DNA of 64,000 nt. It comes from Rhodobacter capsulatus (GTDB lineage Bacteria; Pseudomonadota; Alphaproteobacteria; Rhodobacterales; Rhodobacteraceae). The translations under genes were made by a program, and so were the position numbers. The notes beneath the pieces are model-generated. The model was not told the origin of the DNA and ran no database searches. It saw nothing but the letters and a program-made list of their open reading frames with translations. Below, one piece after another: positions 11,181 through 19,987 of the stretch; within the stretch, counting starts at the first letter, position 1, and every line of letters begins with the position of its first letter. The DNA lies in the NCBI RefSeq assembly GCF_003254295.1, contig NZ_QKZO01000005.1:186001-250000 (forward strand). Reading direction: 5' to 3'.

Positions 11181-11291
11181 GGCCACGCTTTGCATTATTG
11201 CGGGGAAAGCTTTTCCGTCAATCGTGCCTTCGGGGTTGCATCGGGTCTTCTGCCGTTTCAAATGGGGTCAAATCCAGCGAAAGGACAGCCC

Positions 11292-12005
11292 ATGCGCCCC
11301 TCTGGCCGCAATCTTGCCGATATCCGTTCCATTTCCATCGAAACCGGCGTGACGAAACATGCCGAAGGCTCTGTGCTGATCAAGATGGGCGACACCCATG
11401 TTCTGTGCACCGCGACGATCGAGGACAAGGCGCCCTCGTTCCTCAAGGGCTCGGGTCTGGGCTGGGTGACGGCGGAATACGGGATGCTGCCGCGCGCGAC
11501 GAATTCGCGCAACCGGCGCGAGGCGGCGGCGGGCAAGCAATCGGGCCGCACGCAGGAGATCCAGCGTCTGATCGGCCGGGCTTTGCGGGCGGGGATCGAC
11601 CGTTCGGCGCTGGGCGAGCGGCAGATCGTCGTTGACTGCGACGTGCTGCAGGCCGATGGCGGCACCCGTTGCGCCTCGATCACCGGCGGCTGGGTGGCGC
11701 TGCGTCTGGCGGTGAACAAGCTCTTGAAATCGGGGCTGATCGTGTCGGACCCGATCATCGACCATGTGGCGGCGATTTCCTGCGGCATCTATGCCGGGCA
11801 GCCGATCGCCGATCTGGATTATGCCGAGGACAGCGAGGCAGGTGTGGATGGCAACTTCATCCTGACCGGGCGGGGCCGTCTGGTCGAGGTGCAGATGACC
11901 GCCGAGGGCTCGACCTTCTCGCGCGAGGAGATGGGGAAATTGCTTGATCTGGCCGAGGCCGGGGTGGCGCAGCTGGTGGCGGCGCAAAAGGCTGCGGTCG
12001 CATGA
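11292..12005 (+). CDS. rph: Ribonuclease PH
   Basis: Phosphorolytic 3'-5' exoribonuclease that trims tRNA 3' ends. The 237-residue protein covers the whole family: [18 protein letters not shown] at the N-terminus, [18 protein letters not shown], the [15 protein letters not shown] segment around the phosphate site, and the [17 protein letters not shown] motif. AAGGACAG precedes the ATG at 11292. It is the first gene of the operon rph-rdgB-ridA-hemW; its stop overlaps the rdgB start as ATGA. The frame is open upstream, but that part is antisense to hrcA. Confidence 0.96.
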   Translation: MRPSGRNLADIRSISIETGVTKHAEGSVLIKMGDTHVLCTATIEDKAPSFLKGSGLGWVTAEYGMLPRATNSRNRREAAAGKQSGRTQEIQRLIGRALRAGIDRSALGERQIVVDCDVLQADGGTRCASITGGWVALRLAVNKLLKSGLIVSDPIIDHVAAISCGIYAGQPIADLDYAEDSEAGVDGNFILTGRGRLVEVQMTAEGSTFSREEMGKLLDLAEAGVAQLVAAQKAAVA

Positions 12006-12613
12006 GGGCTTTCACCGAAAAGCGTCTGCTGGTGGCCACCCACAACAAGGGCAAGCTGGCGGAAATGCGTGACCTTCTGGCCCCTTACGGGGTCGAGGTC
12101 GTCGGTGCGGCCGAGCTGAACCTGCCCGAACCGGCGGAAACCGAGACGACCTTTGTCGGCAATGCGCGGATCAAGGCGCATGCGGCGGCGAAAGCCACCG
12201 GCCTGCCCGCGCTGTCCGATGACAGCGGCATCGAGGTCGACGCGCTGGATGGCGCCCCGGGCGTTTACACCGCCGATTGGGCGGAGACGCCGAACGGGCG
12301 CGATTTCGGTCTGGCGATGACCCGGACCTGGGCCGAATGCGAGGCGAAGAACGCGCCCTTTCCGCGCAAGGCCCGGTTCCGCTCGACCCTGGTTCTGGCC
12401 TGGCCTGACGGGCATGACGAAGTTTTCGAGGGAAGCGCCGAGGGGCAGCTGGTCTGGCCGATGCGCGGCGCGCAGGGGCACGGCTATGATCCGATGTTCC
12501 AGCCCGAGGGGTTCGAGGTGACCTTCGCGGAAATGGACCCGGCGCAGAAGAACGAGATTTCCCACCGTGCGGATGCGTTCCGCAAATTCGTCAAGGTCAT
12601 GGAGGCAAAATGA
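12002..12613 (+). CDS. rdgB: Non-canonical purine NTP pyrophosphatase (RdgB/HAM1)
   Basis: Hydrolyses ITP, dITP and XTP to monophosphates, keeping damaged purines out of nucleic acids. The 203-residue protein has the N-terminal substrate motif [14 protein letters not shown], the [22 protein letters not shown] catalytic/metal region, split here as [11 protein letters not shown] and [10 protein letters not shown], and the C-terminal [10 protein letters not shown] and [10 protein letters not shown] signatures. Start overlaps the rph stop and its stop overlaps the next start, both as ATGA, so translation is probably coupled. The rph-rdgB-hemW order is common in alphaproteobacteria. Confidence 0.95.
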   Translation: MRAFTEKRLLVATHNKGKLAEMRDLLAPYGVEVVGAAELNLPEPAETETTFVGNARIKAHAAAKATGLPALSDDSGIEVDALDGAPGVYTADWAETPNGRDFGLAMTRTWAECEAKNAPFPRKARFRSTLVLAWPDGHDEVFEGSAEGQLVWPMRGAQGHGYDPMFQPEGFEVTFAEMDPAQKNEISHRADAFRKFVKVMEAK

Positions 12614-12990
12614 CTCGCGTCAACATTTCGGGCGGCTCGCCCTACGAACCCAAGCTTGGCTATTCCCGCGCCGTGGTGCAGGGCGACTGGTGCTTTGTCG
12701 CGGGCACGACCGGCGTTGATCCGGTGACGAAGACCTTCCCCGACTCGGTGCTGGAACAGGCCCAGAACACGCTGGCGACGATCAAAACGGTGCTGGAAGG
12801 CGCGGGCTTCCGGCTCGAAAACGTCGTGCGGGCGAATTACATCATCACCGATGCCGCCTATATGGAACAGATCATCCCGGCGCTGTCGGCGACCTTTGGC
12901 GAGATCCGTCCGGCGGCGACGATGATCGTGGCCGGTCTGGTGAACCCCGCGATGAAGATCGAGATCGAAGTCACGGCCTTCAAAGGGTAG
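12610..12990 (+). CDS. RidA/YjgF-family protein
   Basis: A 126-residue member of the Rid superfamily. RidA enzymes hydrolyse reactive enamine/imine intermediates from PLP enzymes. Visible family features are the central GTTGVDPVTKTFPDSVLEQ segment, EQAQNTLATIKTVLE and the C-terminal EIEVTAFKG. The Arg of classical RidA that binds the substrate carboxylate (in an R-A-N-Y-like segment, here VVRANYIITD) seems to be present, but I cannot tell archetypal RidA from the Rid1-7 subgroups by eye. It overlaps rdgB by ATGA and is followed by hemW. Confidence 0.85.
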   Translation: MTRVNISGGSPYEPKLGYSRAVVQGDWCFVAGTTGVDPVTKTFPDSVLEQAQNTLATIKTVLEGAGFRLENVVRANYIITDAAYMEQIIPALSATFGEIRPAATMIVAGLVNPAMKIEIEVTAFKG

Positions 12991-12999
12991 GTTTTGGGG

Positions 13000-14157
13000 A
13001 TGACCGACGACTGGCGGCACGGGGGCTTTGGCCTTTACCTCCACTGGCCCTTTTGTGCCGCCAAATGCCCCTATTGCGACTTCAACAGCCATGTTGCGGC
13101 CGCGATCGATCACGACCGCTGGCTGCGCGCCTATCTTTCCGAAATCGACCGGATCGGCGCGCAAACGCAGGGCCGCGTGCTGAACACGGTGTTTTTCGGC
13201 GGCGGCACGCCGTCCCTGATGGCGCCCGAGACGGTGGCGGCGGTGATTGACCGGATCCGTGCCACCTGGCCCACGGCGAATGATCTGGAAATCACCCTTG
13301 AAGCCAATCCGACCAGCATCGATGCGGGCAAGTTCCGCGCCTTCGCGCAGGGGGGCGTGACGCGGCTGTCGATGGGCATGCAGGCGATGGACGATGACAG
13401 CCTGCGCCGTCTGGGCCGGATGCATACCGCGGCCGAGGGGCGGGCGGCGTTCGACATCGCCCGGGCGCATTTCCCGCGTGTCAGCTTCGATCTGATCTAT
13501 GCCCGGCAGGGGCAAAGCCTGACCGATTGGGCGCGCGAATTGCGCGGGGCGCTGGCGATGGCGGTCGATCACTTCTCACTTTACCAGCTGACGATCGAGG
13601 ACGGCACCGCCTTCGGGCGGCTTTTCGCGGCGGGCAAGCTGCGGGATCTGCCCGAGGACGATCTGGCCGCCGACATGTATCTGAAAACGCAGGAAATCTG
13701 TGACGCTGCCGGGTTGCCCGCCTATGAGGTCTCGAACCATGCGCGGCCGGGCGCCGAATGTCGGCACAATCTGGTTTACTGGCGCTATGGCGATTATGCC
13801 GGGATCGGCCCCGGCGCGCATGGGCGGCTGACGCTGGGCGGTGTCCGTCAGGCGACCGAGGCGCCGAAGTCGCCCGCCGACTGGCTGGACCGGGTCGAGC
13901 GTCTGGGCAATGGCGAGATGCCGCGAGAACCGCTTGAGCGGCAGGAACAGGCGACCGAATTCCTGCTTTTCGGGCTGCGACTGGCCGAGGGGATCGACCC
14001 GACCCGCTATGAACGCCTCTCGGGGCAGGCGCTGCCCGCGCAGGCCCTGGCCGATCTGGAGGCGATGGGGATGATCGCGCGCGACGCGGGGCGCATCCGC
14101 GCCACCGCAGAGGGGCGTGCAGTGCTCAATGCGGTGATTCGCGCCCTGATGCCCTGA
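13000..14157 (+). CDS. hemW: Radical SAM haem chaperone HemW
   Basis: HemN-like radical SAM protein that binds haem and is thought to insert it into respiratory enzymes. The 385-residue protein has the CX3CX2C cluster (Cys19, Cys23, Cys26) followed by Asp-Phe, where true HemN has a fourth Cys (CX3CX2CXC). That, and the YLHWPFC start, favour HemW over oxygen-independent coproporphyrinogen oxidase. FFGGGTPSL and TLEANPTS are the usual SAM-binding motifs, and a HemN C-terminal domain follows. Start: ATG 13000; a TTG two codons upstream is also possible. Last gene of the rph operon, ending convergent to the HemS-like gene. Confidence 0.92.
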   Translation: MTDDWRHGGFGLYLHWPFCAAKCPYCDFNSHVAAAIDHDRWLRAYLSEIDRIGAQTQGRVLNTVFFGGGTPSLMAPETVAAVIDRIRATWPTANDLEITLEANPTSIDAGKFRAFAQGGVTRLSMGMQAMDDDSLRRLGRMHTAAEGRAAFDIARAHFPRVSFDLIYARQGQSLTDWARELRGALAMAVDHFSLYQLTIEDGTAFGRLFAAGKLRDLPEDDLAADMYLKTQEICDAAGLPAYEVSNHARPGAECRHNLVYWRYGDYAGIGPGAHGRLTLGGVRQATEAPKSPADWLDRVERLGNGEMPREPLERQEQATEFLLFGLRLAEGIDPTRYERLSGQALPAQALADLEAMGMIARDAGRIRATAEGRAVLNAVIRALMP

Positions 14158-14160
14158 GGC

Positions 14161-15060
14161 TCAAGGCTGGAAATCCCCCTCGGCCGCCAGAAGATCGGCC
14201 CAGCCCTCCGCCCCCGACATCCGCACGATCAGCTGACCGGCCGCGCCAAAGGCATCGACCGAGCCGTCGGGCCGCGCCCAGATTTCGGCCATGTGATCCA
14301 TGCGCAGATGCAGCTCCAGCCCCGGATCGAGGACATTGATCCAGGGACCGGCCTCCAGCACCCGGACGATCACGCCCGAATGCCGCTCGATGCAGCCGGG
14401 GTTGCCGACCGCGAAATCCACCGGAACGGCGGTTTCGGCGGCGCGAACCATCAGCCGTTCGATCGCACCTTTGGCCAGCCGACGCGCAGACAGACGGCCT
14501 TCGCGCAGGGGGGCAATCGGGCTCAGATCCGCCCAGAGATCGGCTTCCGGATCGGTGGGCGCGGGCGTGAAGCCTTGATCTTGATCCGCCAGCCGCAGCG
14601 CAGCGACCAGCGGCGCCCAGGCCTCGGCATTCGTTTCCTCGCGCAGATGGATCTTGTGCACCGCCTCGCCCGCGGCATCGAAGATCTGGATCGAGCGCTT
14701 CGGCTCCTTCGGCCCCGCCTCGTCCAGCGCGAAGGCATGCTGCCACTTTGCGCGGAGCAGCGTCAGATCGATCGGCGGGTTGACGATCCGGGCGATCGCG
14801 CCGGGTTGATAGCGGTCATAGCAGCCGACCTTTTCCAGCACGCAGCTGTCGTTGCGGGTCAAGGCCATGACCTGACCCAGCGCGGCCAGGCCCGGCAGGA
14901 TCCGGTCCGGATCGGCGGAAATCCGCGTCGCGGTGCTGCCGACGAAGGCGGCGCAAAGCGCGGCCTCGGGGATGCCAAGCCCGTCGGCGAAGTCGCGGGC
15001 ATAGATCCGCGGCTTGCGGGCGCGGGCGGTGCGGATCTGCTCTGGGGTGATGGCCGTCAT
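14161..15060 (-). CDS. HemS/ChuX-type hemin-degrading family protein
   Basis: A 299-residue cytoplasmic protein that resembles HemS/HmuS haem-handling proteins, which are built from two tandem repeats. Both halves carry a related segment: in the first AIARIVNPPIDLTLLRAKWQHAF, split here as IARIVNPPIDL and AKWQHAF, and in the second WINVLDPGLELHL and HMAEIWARPDG. It is shorter than the usual 340-350 residues. Where HemS has the axial haem-ligand His (context TDVHQFF), I align ADLWADL, so Trp replaces His. GGAGGG precedes the ATG. It stands alone, not in a haem-uptake operon. The family call is fairly safe, but haem binding or degradation is not established. Confidence 0.72.
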   Translation of the reverse strand: MTAITPEQIRTARARKPRIYARDFADGLGIPEAALCAAFVGSTATRISADPDRILPGLAALGQVMALTRNDSCVLEKVGCYDRYQPGAIARIVNPPIDLTLLRAKWQHAFALDEAGPKEPKRSIQIFDAAGEAVHKIHLREETNAEAWAPLVAALRLADQDQGFTPAPTDPEADLWADLSPIAPLREGRLSARRLAKGAIERLMVRAAETAVPVDFAVGNPGCIERHSGVIVRVLEAGPWINVLDPGLELHLRMDHMAEIWARPDGSVDAFGAAGQLIVRMSGAEGWADLLAAEGDFQP

Positions 15061-15186
15061 CGCGGTCCCTCCGGTGGGCTTCTGTCCCCGCAGAGCTAGC
15101 GCAGAGCCGGAGCGACCGAAAGGCCGGAGGTGATCAACAGGGCCGGGCGCGGCAATTCGATCCGCCCCGAAGCCGCGCGGCGCGGA

Positions 15187-17424
15187 TCACGGGGCTTTCA
15201 GCTCCTCCATCAGCTTCTCGAAGGCCTCCCGCTCGGATTGGCTCTGGCTGATCAGCTGTTGCGCTTGCGACAACGGACCCCGCGGCACGACATCCTGCGG
15301 CTCCGCGGGCGGGGTCGTTTCCGGCGCGAAGAGTTCGACAAATCGTTTCTGCGTCTCCGACCCCTGTTGCGCGACCAGCGTCCAGTTCCCCGCGCGCCAG
15401 GCCTCGTCAAGCTGTGACTGGGTCTGCCCGGCCTCGGCGAATTCGCCTTCGGCGGTGCTGTGCTGGCCCAGCATGCTCATCGCCTCGCCGCGCAGTTTCG
15501 CGGCCTCCTCGCCGGGCAGATCGCCCAGATAGGAATAGGCCGCCGCGGCATCCCGACCGGCCAGCGCCGCCCGCGCGAGAGCCATGCGGCCCGGCGGGCT
15601 GCGCCGGGTCTCGGCGGCAAGGATGTCGCGCGCCGATTGCCAGAACCCCGCCTCCGAGAGCCGATCGGCCAGCGCGACCTGCACGTCGGCATCCAGCACG
15701 GACGGAGGGATCTGGTCGCGATGCCGGAAAAATGTCTCGATGAACCGCCCGTCATCCGGAACCCTGCCCAGCTGGGCGGCCAGATCGCTGGTCGCGGATT
15801 GCTTCAGCGCGTCGAACCGCGCCGCATCCCAGGTCGAGAGGGTCTGGAACGCCTCGTCGAACCGCGCCGTCGATCCCAGCCCGAGCACCTCGGCGCGAAT
15901 CAGCCGCGCGCCGGTTTCAGAGCCACGCAGCTGCCGCCCCAAAGCGCCCGCATTGTCGACATCGGTGGCGGGAATCGCGGCCCCCAGGGACAGCTTGGTT
16001 TCGATCGAGGTGTAAAGCGCCTCTGCCGCGGCCGGGCTGCCCGAGAGCGCCAACCCGTCCAGCAGCCGTGCCGCCTCTTCCTTGCGCCCGGCATTCAGAT
16101 CGATCCGGGCATCGATTTCGGCAAGCGCCCCCTTGTCGGATTTCGGCGCGCGGGCCAGCATCGAGCGGACCGTCGTTGCCACATCCGGCGCCCCCATGTC
16201 GATCAGCCGCGCGCTGAGCGCGGGGCCGACGAGGGCGCGGATATTCGGGGGCAGGGCGGAATAGGCGCGCAACAGGGCGCCGAAATTCACGTCTGCCTTG
16301 CGCGGGGGCTGGTCCGCCGCCAGCACCGCCCAAAGCGCCACCTTGCCGTCGCAGGCGGTCAGGCCCGACAGGCTTTTCTGCATCGCAGGCGGGTTTCCCT
16401 CGATGATGTCGGCCATGACCGGCAGCGGTCCGGCCTCTTCGGGGCTGATGCCGAAGCTGCGCAGGGTCGCCTTGGCTTCGGCGCCGAAGCCGAAGGCGAC
16501 ATAGACCCGGGCCAGTTTCAGCACCGCCTCCGGTCGGGGACGGTCGAATTCCCCGATCAGATCCTGTCGCGCGTCGGTCAATTGCTCATGCGCCGGTTTG
16601 TCGGTCTGCCAGGACAGAATGTCGAAATCCTGATCGGGCGGACAGCTGTGACCCGACTGGGAAAGCTGATGCCGGGCAAAGGCCGAGGCGGTGTCGCGAT
16701 CGATCACCGTCTCCGATTGCAGCGGCAGCTCCGGCGCGGCCGCGTCCGGCGGCGCGTCGGGACCGGGCTCGGCCGCGGCTTCGGGAGCCTCCTTCGGGGC
16801 CTGCTTCGGCAATTCCATCGTGATCAGCCCTTGCGAGGCCGCGCGTCCCAGTTGGTCAAAGAGATCGCGTTCCGCCGTTCTGACCCGCGCATCCGGCAAG
16901 GCGAGCGGAGAGACGATTCGCGCCGGTGGCGGGGCGGCGGGCGCGGGATCCGCAGCCGGGGTCTGCGGCGCCGGTTTCGACCAGTAAAGATCAAGATAGC
17001 CGCGATCGGGAAGCGGCCTGAAGCTTTGCGCCGACGGCGTCTCCGGGATCGGAGGGTTCGGTTCAGGGCCATCGACGATGTCGATCACCGCCGCCCCGAT
17101 CGGCAGCGGAAAGGATTCGAGACGCACCGAGGGCGATGTTGCGATGAAGACCGAGCGCGCATCCACATCGGGCGTGACCGAGAGGATGCGCGTTTTCGGG
17201 ATCAGATCGAAGACCCGGGAGAGGTCGAAACGGGTTTCCTGCCCCGGGGTGGTGAGCCGGTAACCGCCCGCCACGCGTTCGGTGGTCCAGGCGGTTCCCG
17301 GCGGCAACATGAAGACCAGACGGGAGAAGGTCTCGTGCTCGCCCGAACGAACGGCGATCTGCTGCGCCGCCGCCGGGGCGCCCGCGAGCAGGATCACCCC
17401 GAGCGCAAGGATGAACCGGGTCAT
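15187..17424 (-). CDS. Large secreted protein of the motility cluster, with helical repeat region
   Basis: No standard name recognised. The 745-residue protein has a clear signal peptide (MTRFILALGVILLAGAPAAA, cleavage near residue 21), a beta-rich N-terminal part (about 22-120), a proline- and alanine-rich linker (about 150-240) and a long helical C-terminal part with TPR-like spacing (about 300-700). It is predicted to be periplasmic. Its start overlaps the motA stop as ATGA, so it is translationally coupled to the motor gene. By position it recalls MotC-type periplasmic motility proteins of rhizobia, but I see no sequence proof. A role in stator assembly is inference only. Confidence 0.7.
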   Translation of the reverse strand: MTRFILALGVILLAGAPAAAQQIAVRSGEHETFSRLVFMLPPGTAWTTERVAGGYRLTTPGQETRFDLSRVFDLIPKTRILSVTPDVDARSVFIATSPSVRLESFPLPIGAAVIDIVDGPEPNPPIPETPSAQSFRPLPDRGYLDLYWSKPAPQTPAADPAPAAPPPARIVSPLALPDARVRTAERDLFDQLGRAASQGLITMELPKQAPKEAPEAAAEPGPDAPPDAAAPELPLQSETVIDRDTASAFARHQLSQSGHSCPPDQDFDILSWQTDKPAHEQLTDARQDLIGEFDRPRPEAVLKLARVYVAFGFGAEAKATLRSFGISPEEAGPLPVMADIIEGNPPAMQKSLSGLTACDGKVALWAVLAADQPPRKADVNFGALLRAYSALPPNIRALVGPALSARLIDMGAPDVATTVRSMLARAPKSDKGALAEIDARIDLNAGRKEEAARLLDGLALSGSPAAAEALYTSIETKLSLGAAIPATDVDNAGALGRQLRGSETGARLIRAEVLGLGSTARFDEAFQTLSTWDAARFDALKQSATSDLAAQLGRVPDDGRFIETFFRHRDQIPPSVLDADVQVALADRLSEAGFWQSARDILAAETRRSPPGRMALARAALAGRDAAAAYSYLGDLPGEEAAKLRGEAMSMLGQHSTAEGEFAEAGQTQSQLDEAWRAGNWTLVAQQGSETQKRFVELFAPETTPPAEPQDVVPRGPLSQAQQLISQSQSEREAFEKLMEELKAP

Positions 17425-18290
17425 GCCGCCTCCGATTTCACCGCCTTGAGCGCCTCTTCGAGTTCCGAGAAACTGGGGCGGATGTGATGCGGGGTGTTCT
17501 GACGCCCGACTTCGATGCAGATGTTGGTGGCGTGATTGTGCAGGTTGGCCACCAGAACTTCGCGGATCAGCTTGTAGAAATGCGCATCCTCGTCGACGAC
17601 CGCCTTGATGCGGGTGGCGAAGGGGCCCATGAAGCCATAGGCCAGAAACACGCCGAGGAAGGTGCCCACCAGCGCGCCGCCGATCATCTTGCCAAGGATT
17701 TCCGGCGGCTGGTCGATCGAGGCCATGGTCTTGATCACGCCCAGCACGGCGGCGACGATGCCGAGTGCGGGCAGGGCATCGGCGATCGACTGGATCGCGT
17801 GGCTCGAATGCAGCGCGTGGTGATAATTCGCCTCGAGCTGCTTTTCGAGCACTTCCTCGACCTGATGGGGGTCGTCATAGTTCATCGAGGCAGAGCGCAT
17901 CGTGTCGCAGATCATCTCGACCGCTTCGTGATCATGCAGGATTTTCGGATATTTGCCGAAGATCGACGAATTCTCGGGCGCTTCGATATGTTCCTCGATC
18001 GCGACCGGGTTCTGTCGCGCGAGCCGGATCAGCTCGAACAGCAGGCACAGCAGGTCGCGGTAATCGGAGGGTTTCCACTTCGCGCCCTTGAAGACCTTGC
18101 CGATGTCCTTCACCGTGTGCTTGATCGAGGGCAGGTCGTTGGACAGGACGAAGGCGCCGACCGCCGCCCCGCCGATCATGATCATCTCGAATGGCAGGGC
18201 CTTGAGGATGATCCCCATCTTGCCGCCTGCGGCGACGTAGCCGCCGAACACCATTGCGAAGATGATGACGATCCCGACGATGCCTATCAT
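17421..18290 (-). CDS. motA: Flagellar motor stator protein MotA
   Basis: Inner-membrane stator subunit that couples proton flow to flagellar rotation. The 289-residue protein has four hydrophobic segments: two near the N-terminus (GIVGIVIIFAMVFGGYV and the one around FEMIMIGGAAVGAFVL) and two in the C-terminal half (ALPALGIVAAVLGVIKTM and GGALVGTFLGVFLAYGF), which carry the conserved Pro/Gly residues. The cytoplasmic loop between them holds the charged torque-generating region. GGAGAACTTCA precedes the ATG. motB is not in the window. The next gene downstream is coupled by an ATGA overlap. It belongs to the minus-strand arm of the motility cluster together with the motE-like gene and fliL. 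Confidence 0.95.
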   Translation of the reverse strand: MIGIVGIVIIFAMVFGGYVAAGGKMGIILKALPFEMIMIGGAAVGAFVLSNDLPSIKHTVKDIGKVFKGAKWKPSDYRDLLCLLFELIRLARQNPVAIEEHIEAPENSSIFGKYPKILHDHEAVEMICDTMRSASMNYDDPHQVEEVLEKQLEANYHHALHSSHAIQSIADALPALGIVAAVLGVIKTMASIDQPPEILGKMIGGALVGTFLGVFLAYGFMGPFATRIKAVVDEDAHFYKLIREVLVANLHNHATNICIEVGRQNTPHHIRPSFSELEEALKAVKSEAA

Positions 18291-18352
18291 TGAAGTTCTC
18301 CATGCTCTTGCCGAGACCTTGGCAGAGTTCGCTTAACAAAAGCTCTTCAAAG

Positions 18353-18967
18353 TCAGTTTTGCGGCGCCCCGGCATTGCGGCCGGCCATGATGACGCTGAT
18401 CGTGTAGGCGACCTTCGGATCCAGGGCCGCCATCACCGCCGCAGAGGTCTCCGGCCGCATCCGCGACAGGAATCCGGCCGCAAAATCCGGGGACATCGCC
18501 GAAAACAGCGGCGCGGCTTCCTTCGGTTTCATGTTCTCGTAGACGGTCACCAGCCTGGTCACATCTTCGTCAGCCGCATTGTCCGCAATGGTCACGGTCT
18601 GCGCCAGATTCCGTTCCGCCTCGACCAGCGAGGCGAGTCGCGCCTCGATGCGCTTTTCCGCCAGGCTGATCGCCTGCGACCGGTCCGACAGCACCTTTTC
18701 GCGCTCGGCCAGCTTGCGTTCCCGGGTCTGGACCTCGGAGTAAAGCTGCATCACGCCGGGTTCGGTGACGCATTGCGCGGTTGCGGCCGCGCCGGGCGTG
18801 GCCTCGGCGCTGTCGAGCGCCAGCGCGAAGCCCGAGCCGAATCGGACCAGAGCCGAGGCGGCGAACAGCGCCGCGATCAGCACGAGGGAACCGCGGCCGA
18901 TCCTTCTGCGCAGTTTCTTCGCAGCCGGTTTGGGCGTGGGCACGGGGGCCGGGCGGGGCGCTTTCAT
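18353..18967 (-). CDS. MotE-like flagellar protein with MgtE-N-type C-terminus
   Basis: A 204-residue protein with a short basic, proline-rich cytoplasmic N-terminus, one membrane anchor (about 29-50, LVLIAALFAASALVRF), a coiled-coil segment (about 75-115, with repeated REKV/LAEREK-type heptads) and a C-terminal domain (about 130-195) with the pattern YENMKPKEAAPLFSAM and VMAALDP seen in MgtE N-terminal domains. This layout matches MotE/FlbB-type chaperones of motility proteins in alphaproteobacteria. The start overlaps the preceding gene as ATGA and motA follows after 62 bases. The link to motility is supported mainly by context. Confidence 0.75.
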   Translation of the reverse strand: MKAPRPAPVPTPKPAAKKLRRRIGRGSLVLIAALFAASALVRFGSGFALALDSAEATPGAAATAQCVTEPGVMQLYSEVQTRERKLAEREKVLSDRSQAISLAEKRIEARLASLVEAERNLAQTVTIADNAADEDVTRLVTVYENMKPKEAAPLFSAMSPDFAAGFLSRMRPETSAAVMAALDPKVAYTISVIMAGRNAGAPQN

Positions 18968-19359
18968 TCCGCCGCCTCCAGATCGGACGGACGCACCCGG
19001 CGGCGCAACACGCGTTGGCGTTGCGGTTCCGGTTCGGGCATGGGCGCCGCGGGCGCTGCCGGGGCCGCCGTCGGCGTGGCCGCGGCCTGCGACATCGCCA
19101 TCATCAGTTCCAGCCGCTGCGCGCTCTGCTCGGCGCGTTCCGTCAGGCTGCGCAGCTGCTCCGCCGAGGTGGCCGCCGTCGCCTGCGCCCGGTTGAGCGC
19201 CTTGGTCATGTCGTCAACCTGCGCCGAGAGCACGGCGATGGCGCCGCCCATGCCGCTTTCCAGCTGGTTGAACCGCTTCAGCCTGCGGGCCAGGACCATG
19301 CAGTAGACGCTGGCCCCCAATGCGCCCAAACCCATGAGAATATCTGCGATCATCTGCAT
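18964..19359 (-). CDS. Small membrane-anchored coiled-coil protein in flagellar cluster
   Basis: Function unknown. The 131-residue protein has one N-terminal membrane segment (about 4-24, ADILMGLGALGASVYCMVL), then a long amphipathic helix (about 30-90, with spaced Leu, Ala and Gln residues) likely to form a coiled coil, and a Pro/Ala-rich basic tail. It is placed between fliL and the motE-like gene and overlaps the latter by ATGA. It resembles the short DUF6468-type proteins I recall from alphaproteobacterial flagellar loci, but I cannot confirm this. GGGAGAG lies before the ATG at 19359; a second ATG lies two codons further in. Confidence 0.65.
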   Translation of the reverse strand: MQMIADILMGLGALGASVYCMVLARRLKRFNQLESGMGGAIAVLSAQVDDMTKALNRAQATAATSAEQLRSLTERAEQSAQRLELMMAMSQAAATPTAAPAAPAAPMPEPEPQRQRVLRRRVRPSDLEAAE

Positions 19360-19369
19360 TTTTCTCTCC

Positions 19370-19864
19370 CTAGTTCATCACGAATTCGATCACGAGCAGG
19401 TCGTTCACCATGCCCTCGCCGACCACGATCTGGACCCGGCGCAGCATCTGCGCACGCAGCCGCAACAGCGCGGCGGGGTCTTCGAGATCGGTCACCTCGA
19501 CCGCGCGCAGGAAGCCGTTCAGGACATCCATCACGCGCGGCTTGAGCAGCTCGACTTCTTTTTGTCTCGGCAGCGGCACTTCAAGCTGGGCGGAAAACCG
19601 CAGATGCCGCGCCTTGCCCTCGGTCAGCGAAATCACCATCGGATCGAGCGCGACAAAGGCGATTTGCGGCTCGGTCTTTTCGGGATGCTCTTCCTCGGCG
19701 GCAGCTTCGGCGCCGCCCGGATGCGCCGGTGCAAGGATCATGCCGGAATAGGCGGCATAGAACGCCCCCCCGCCGAGCAGGAGCATCAGCACCAGCCCGA
19801 TCAGAATCGGCAGTTTCGATTTCTTCTTTGGCGCTTCTTCGCCTTCAGCTTCTGGCTCGGCCAT
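19370..19864 (-). CDS. fliL: Flagellar basal body-associated protein FliL
   Basis: Single-pass membrane protein that surrounds and supports the stator at the basal body. The 164-residue protein has a short acidic cytoplasmic N-terminus, a membrane segment (about 19-42, LPILIGLVLMLLLGGGAFYAA) and a periplasmic stomatin-like domain with VALDPMVISLTE and RVMDVLNGFLRAVEVTDLED, the latter given in parts as VMDVLNGFLRAVEV. First gene of the minus-strand motility arm, transcribed away from fliF over a 120-base region that holds a CtrA-like site. Confidence 0.92.
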   Translation of the reverse strand: MAEPEAEGEEAPKKKSKLPILIGLVLMLLLGGGAFYAAYSGMILAPAHPGGAEAAAEEEHPEKTEPQIAFVALDPMVISLTEGKARHLRFSAQLEVPLPRQKEVELLKPRVMDVLNGFLRAVEVTDLEDPAALLRLRAQMLRRVQIVVGEGMVNDLLVIEFVMN

Positions 19865-19911
19865 GGCGGTCCCCGATTTCTTCGATCCATCCTGCTATAC
19901 CCCTGCACCCA

Positions 19912-19926
19912 CTAACCGATTGTTAA
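19912..19926. promoter_or_regulatory. CtrA-like binding site between fliL and fliF
   Basis: The plus strand reads CTAA-CCGATTG-TTAA; the minus strand reads TTAA-CAATCGG-TTAG. This differs by one base from the CtrA consensus TTAA-N7-TTAA. It lies between the divergent fliL and fliF starts, where a shared flagellar regulator would act. CtrA is known to control motility genes in Rhodobacter; its binding here is inferred from sequence only. Confidence 0.5.
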
Positions 19927-19987
19927 GGGCGATCGGAGAAAGATGCGCAGGACGACGGGGCAGAAGTCCGCTCGATGGAGGTGCGTC

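Noticed and set aside
11181-11291. CIRCE operator upstream of hrcA
   Set aside because: No TTAGCACTC-N9-GAGTGCTAA-like repeat was found.
15460-17487. 675-codon plus-strand frame opposite the motility-cluster protein
   Set aside because: Antisense shadow; the minus-strand protein has a signal peptide and operon overlap.
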